Shown: one piece after another, positions 47,969-48,049 of the stretch
Layout: every line of letters starts with the position of its first letter
Position numbering within the stretch: the first letter of the stretch is position 1
Source of the DNA: a virus
Virus record (IMG/VR): IMGVR_UViG_3300009106_000003
Location: 1-48,049 of that record
Direction: 5' to 3' (one strand)
DNA length: 48,049 nucleotides
The notes under the pieces: generated by a model
Told to the model about the DNA's origin: nothing
The model's input: only the letters and a program-made list of their open reading frames with translations
Databases searched by the model: none
Program-made: the position numbers and the translations under genes

Positions 47969-48035
47969 CTAAAATCTTTCTCGTCATTTTCAATCCAACA
48001 ATTATTAAAGCTCCCAAGGATACCCAATAATACAT
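47961..48035 (-). CDS. 24-residue membrane peptide at window edge
   Basis: MYYWVSLGALIIVGLKMTRK with ILDD is a single membrane helix; AGGA lies just before the ATG and it overlaps the next gene by eight bases. The frame stays open to the window edge, so it might be the C-terminus of a longer gene. A different frame here also remains open to the edge, leaving some doubt. Confidence 0.35.
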   Translation of the reverse strand: MYYWVSLGALIIVGLKMTRKILDD

Positions 48036-48049
48036 ATCCTGTCTTATGC

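Noticed and set aside
1-48049. CRISPR arrays, tRNA genes, insertion sequences, integrase or attachment sites
   Set aside because: No regularly spaced repeats, cloverleaf candidates, transposase or recombinase motifs were seen while reading both strands.

Overview
The window looks like an almost complete, probably circularly permuted genome of an AT-rich, tailed bacteriophage of podovirus type. It carries a terminase pair, a portal with a scaffold-like and a capsid gene behind it, a beta-rich nozzle-like tail protein, several internal or ejection-type virion proteins, an S74-type tail fibre and an M15 endolysin with membrane partners. No tape measure or sheath was recognised. Promoters match bacterial sigma-70 (TTGACA, 17 nt, TATATT) and many genes have AGGAG-like ribosome binding sites, so the host is a bacterium. 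No DNA polymerase, primase, RNA polymerase, integrase or tRNA was recognised. The host species cannot be read from the sequence; the gene style resembles uncultured marine phages.

Layout. From about 20,000 leftward to base 1, every gene is on the minus strand: small accessory genes, a DEDDy exonuclease, terminase, portal, scaffold-like protein, capsid, decoration-like proteins, neck/tail proteins and fibres. The minus strand resumes at 48,049 and runs down to 36,797 with lysis genes, nozzle-like protein and internal virion proteins. If the ends join, these form one late block of about 31 kb. The plus strand from 21,005 to 36,800 is the early block: small proteins, an amide-metabolism cluster (two amidoligases and a class II glutamine amidotransferase), recombination genes (Cas4-like nuclease, Rad52-like annealing protein, SSB-like protein), a run of tiny zinc-binding proteins, a Holliday junction resolvase-like nuclease, two methyltransferases, a DnaB-like helicase and a ribosomal protein bS21 homologue. 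The blocks diverge around an AT-rich region at 20,003-21,004, a candidate origin and control region, and converge at 36,800.

The most unusual content is (i) the amidoligase / glutaminase / amidoligase cluster at 23,029-27,592, in which all three proteins carry cysteine-rich zinc-binding modules, with a gamma-glutamylcyclotransferase-like gene elsewhere in the genome at 16,435; (ii) a phage-borne bS21; (iii) a portal gene that seems to start at a non-canonical AUU or AUC codon and a small terminase gene whose promoter abuts its start codon; and (iv) a repeated stop/RBS/start junction cassette that gives consecutive small proteins the same C-terminal tail.
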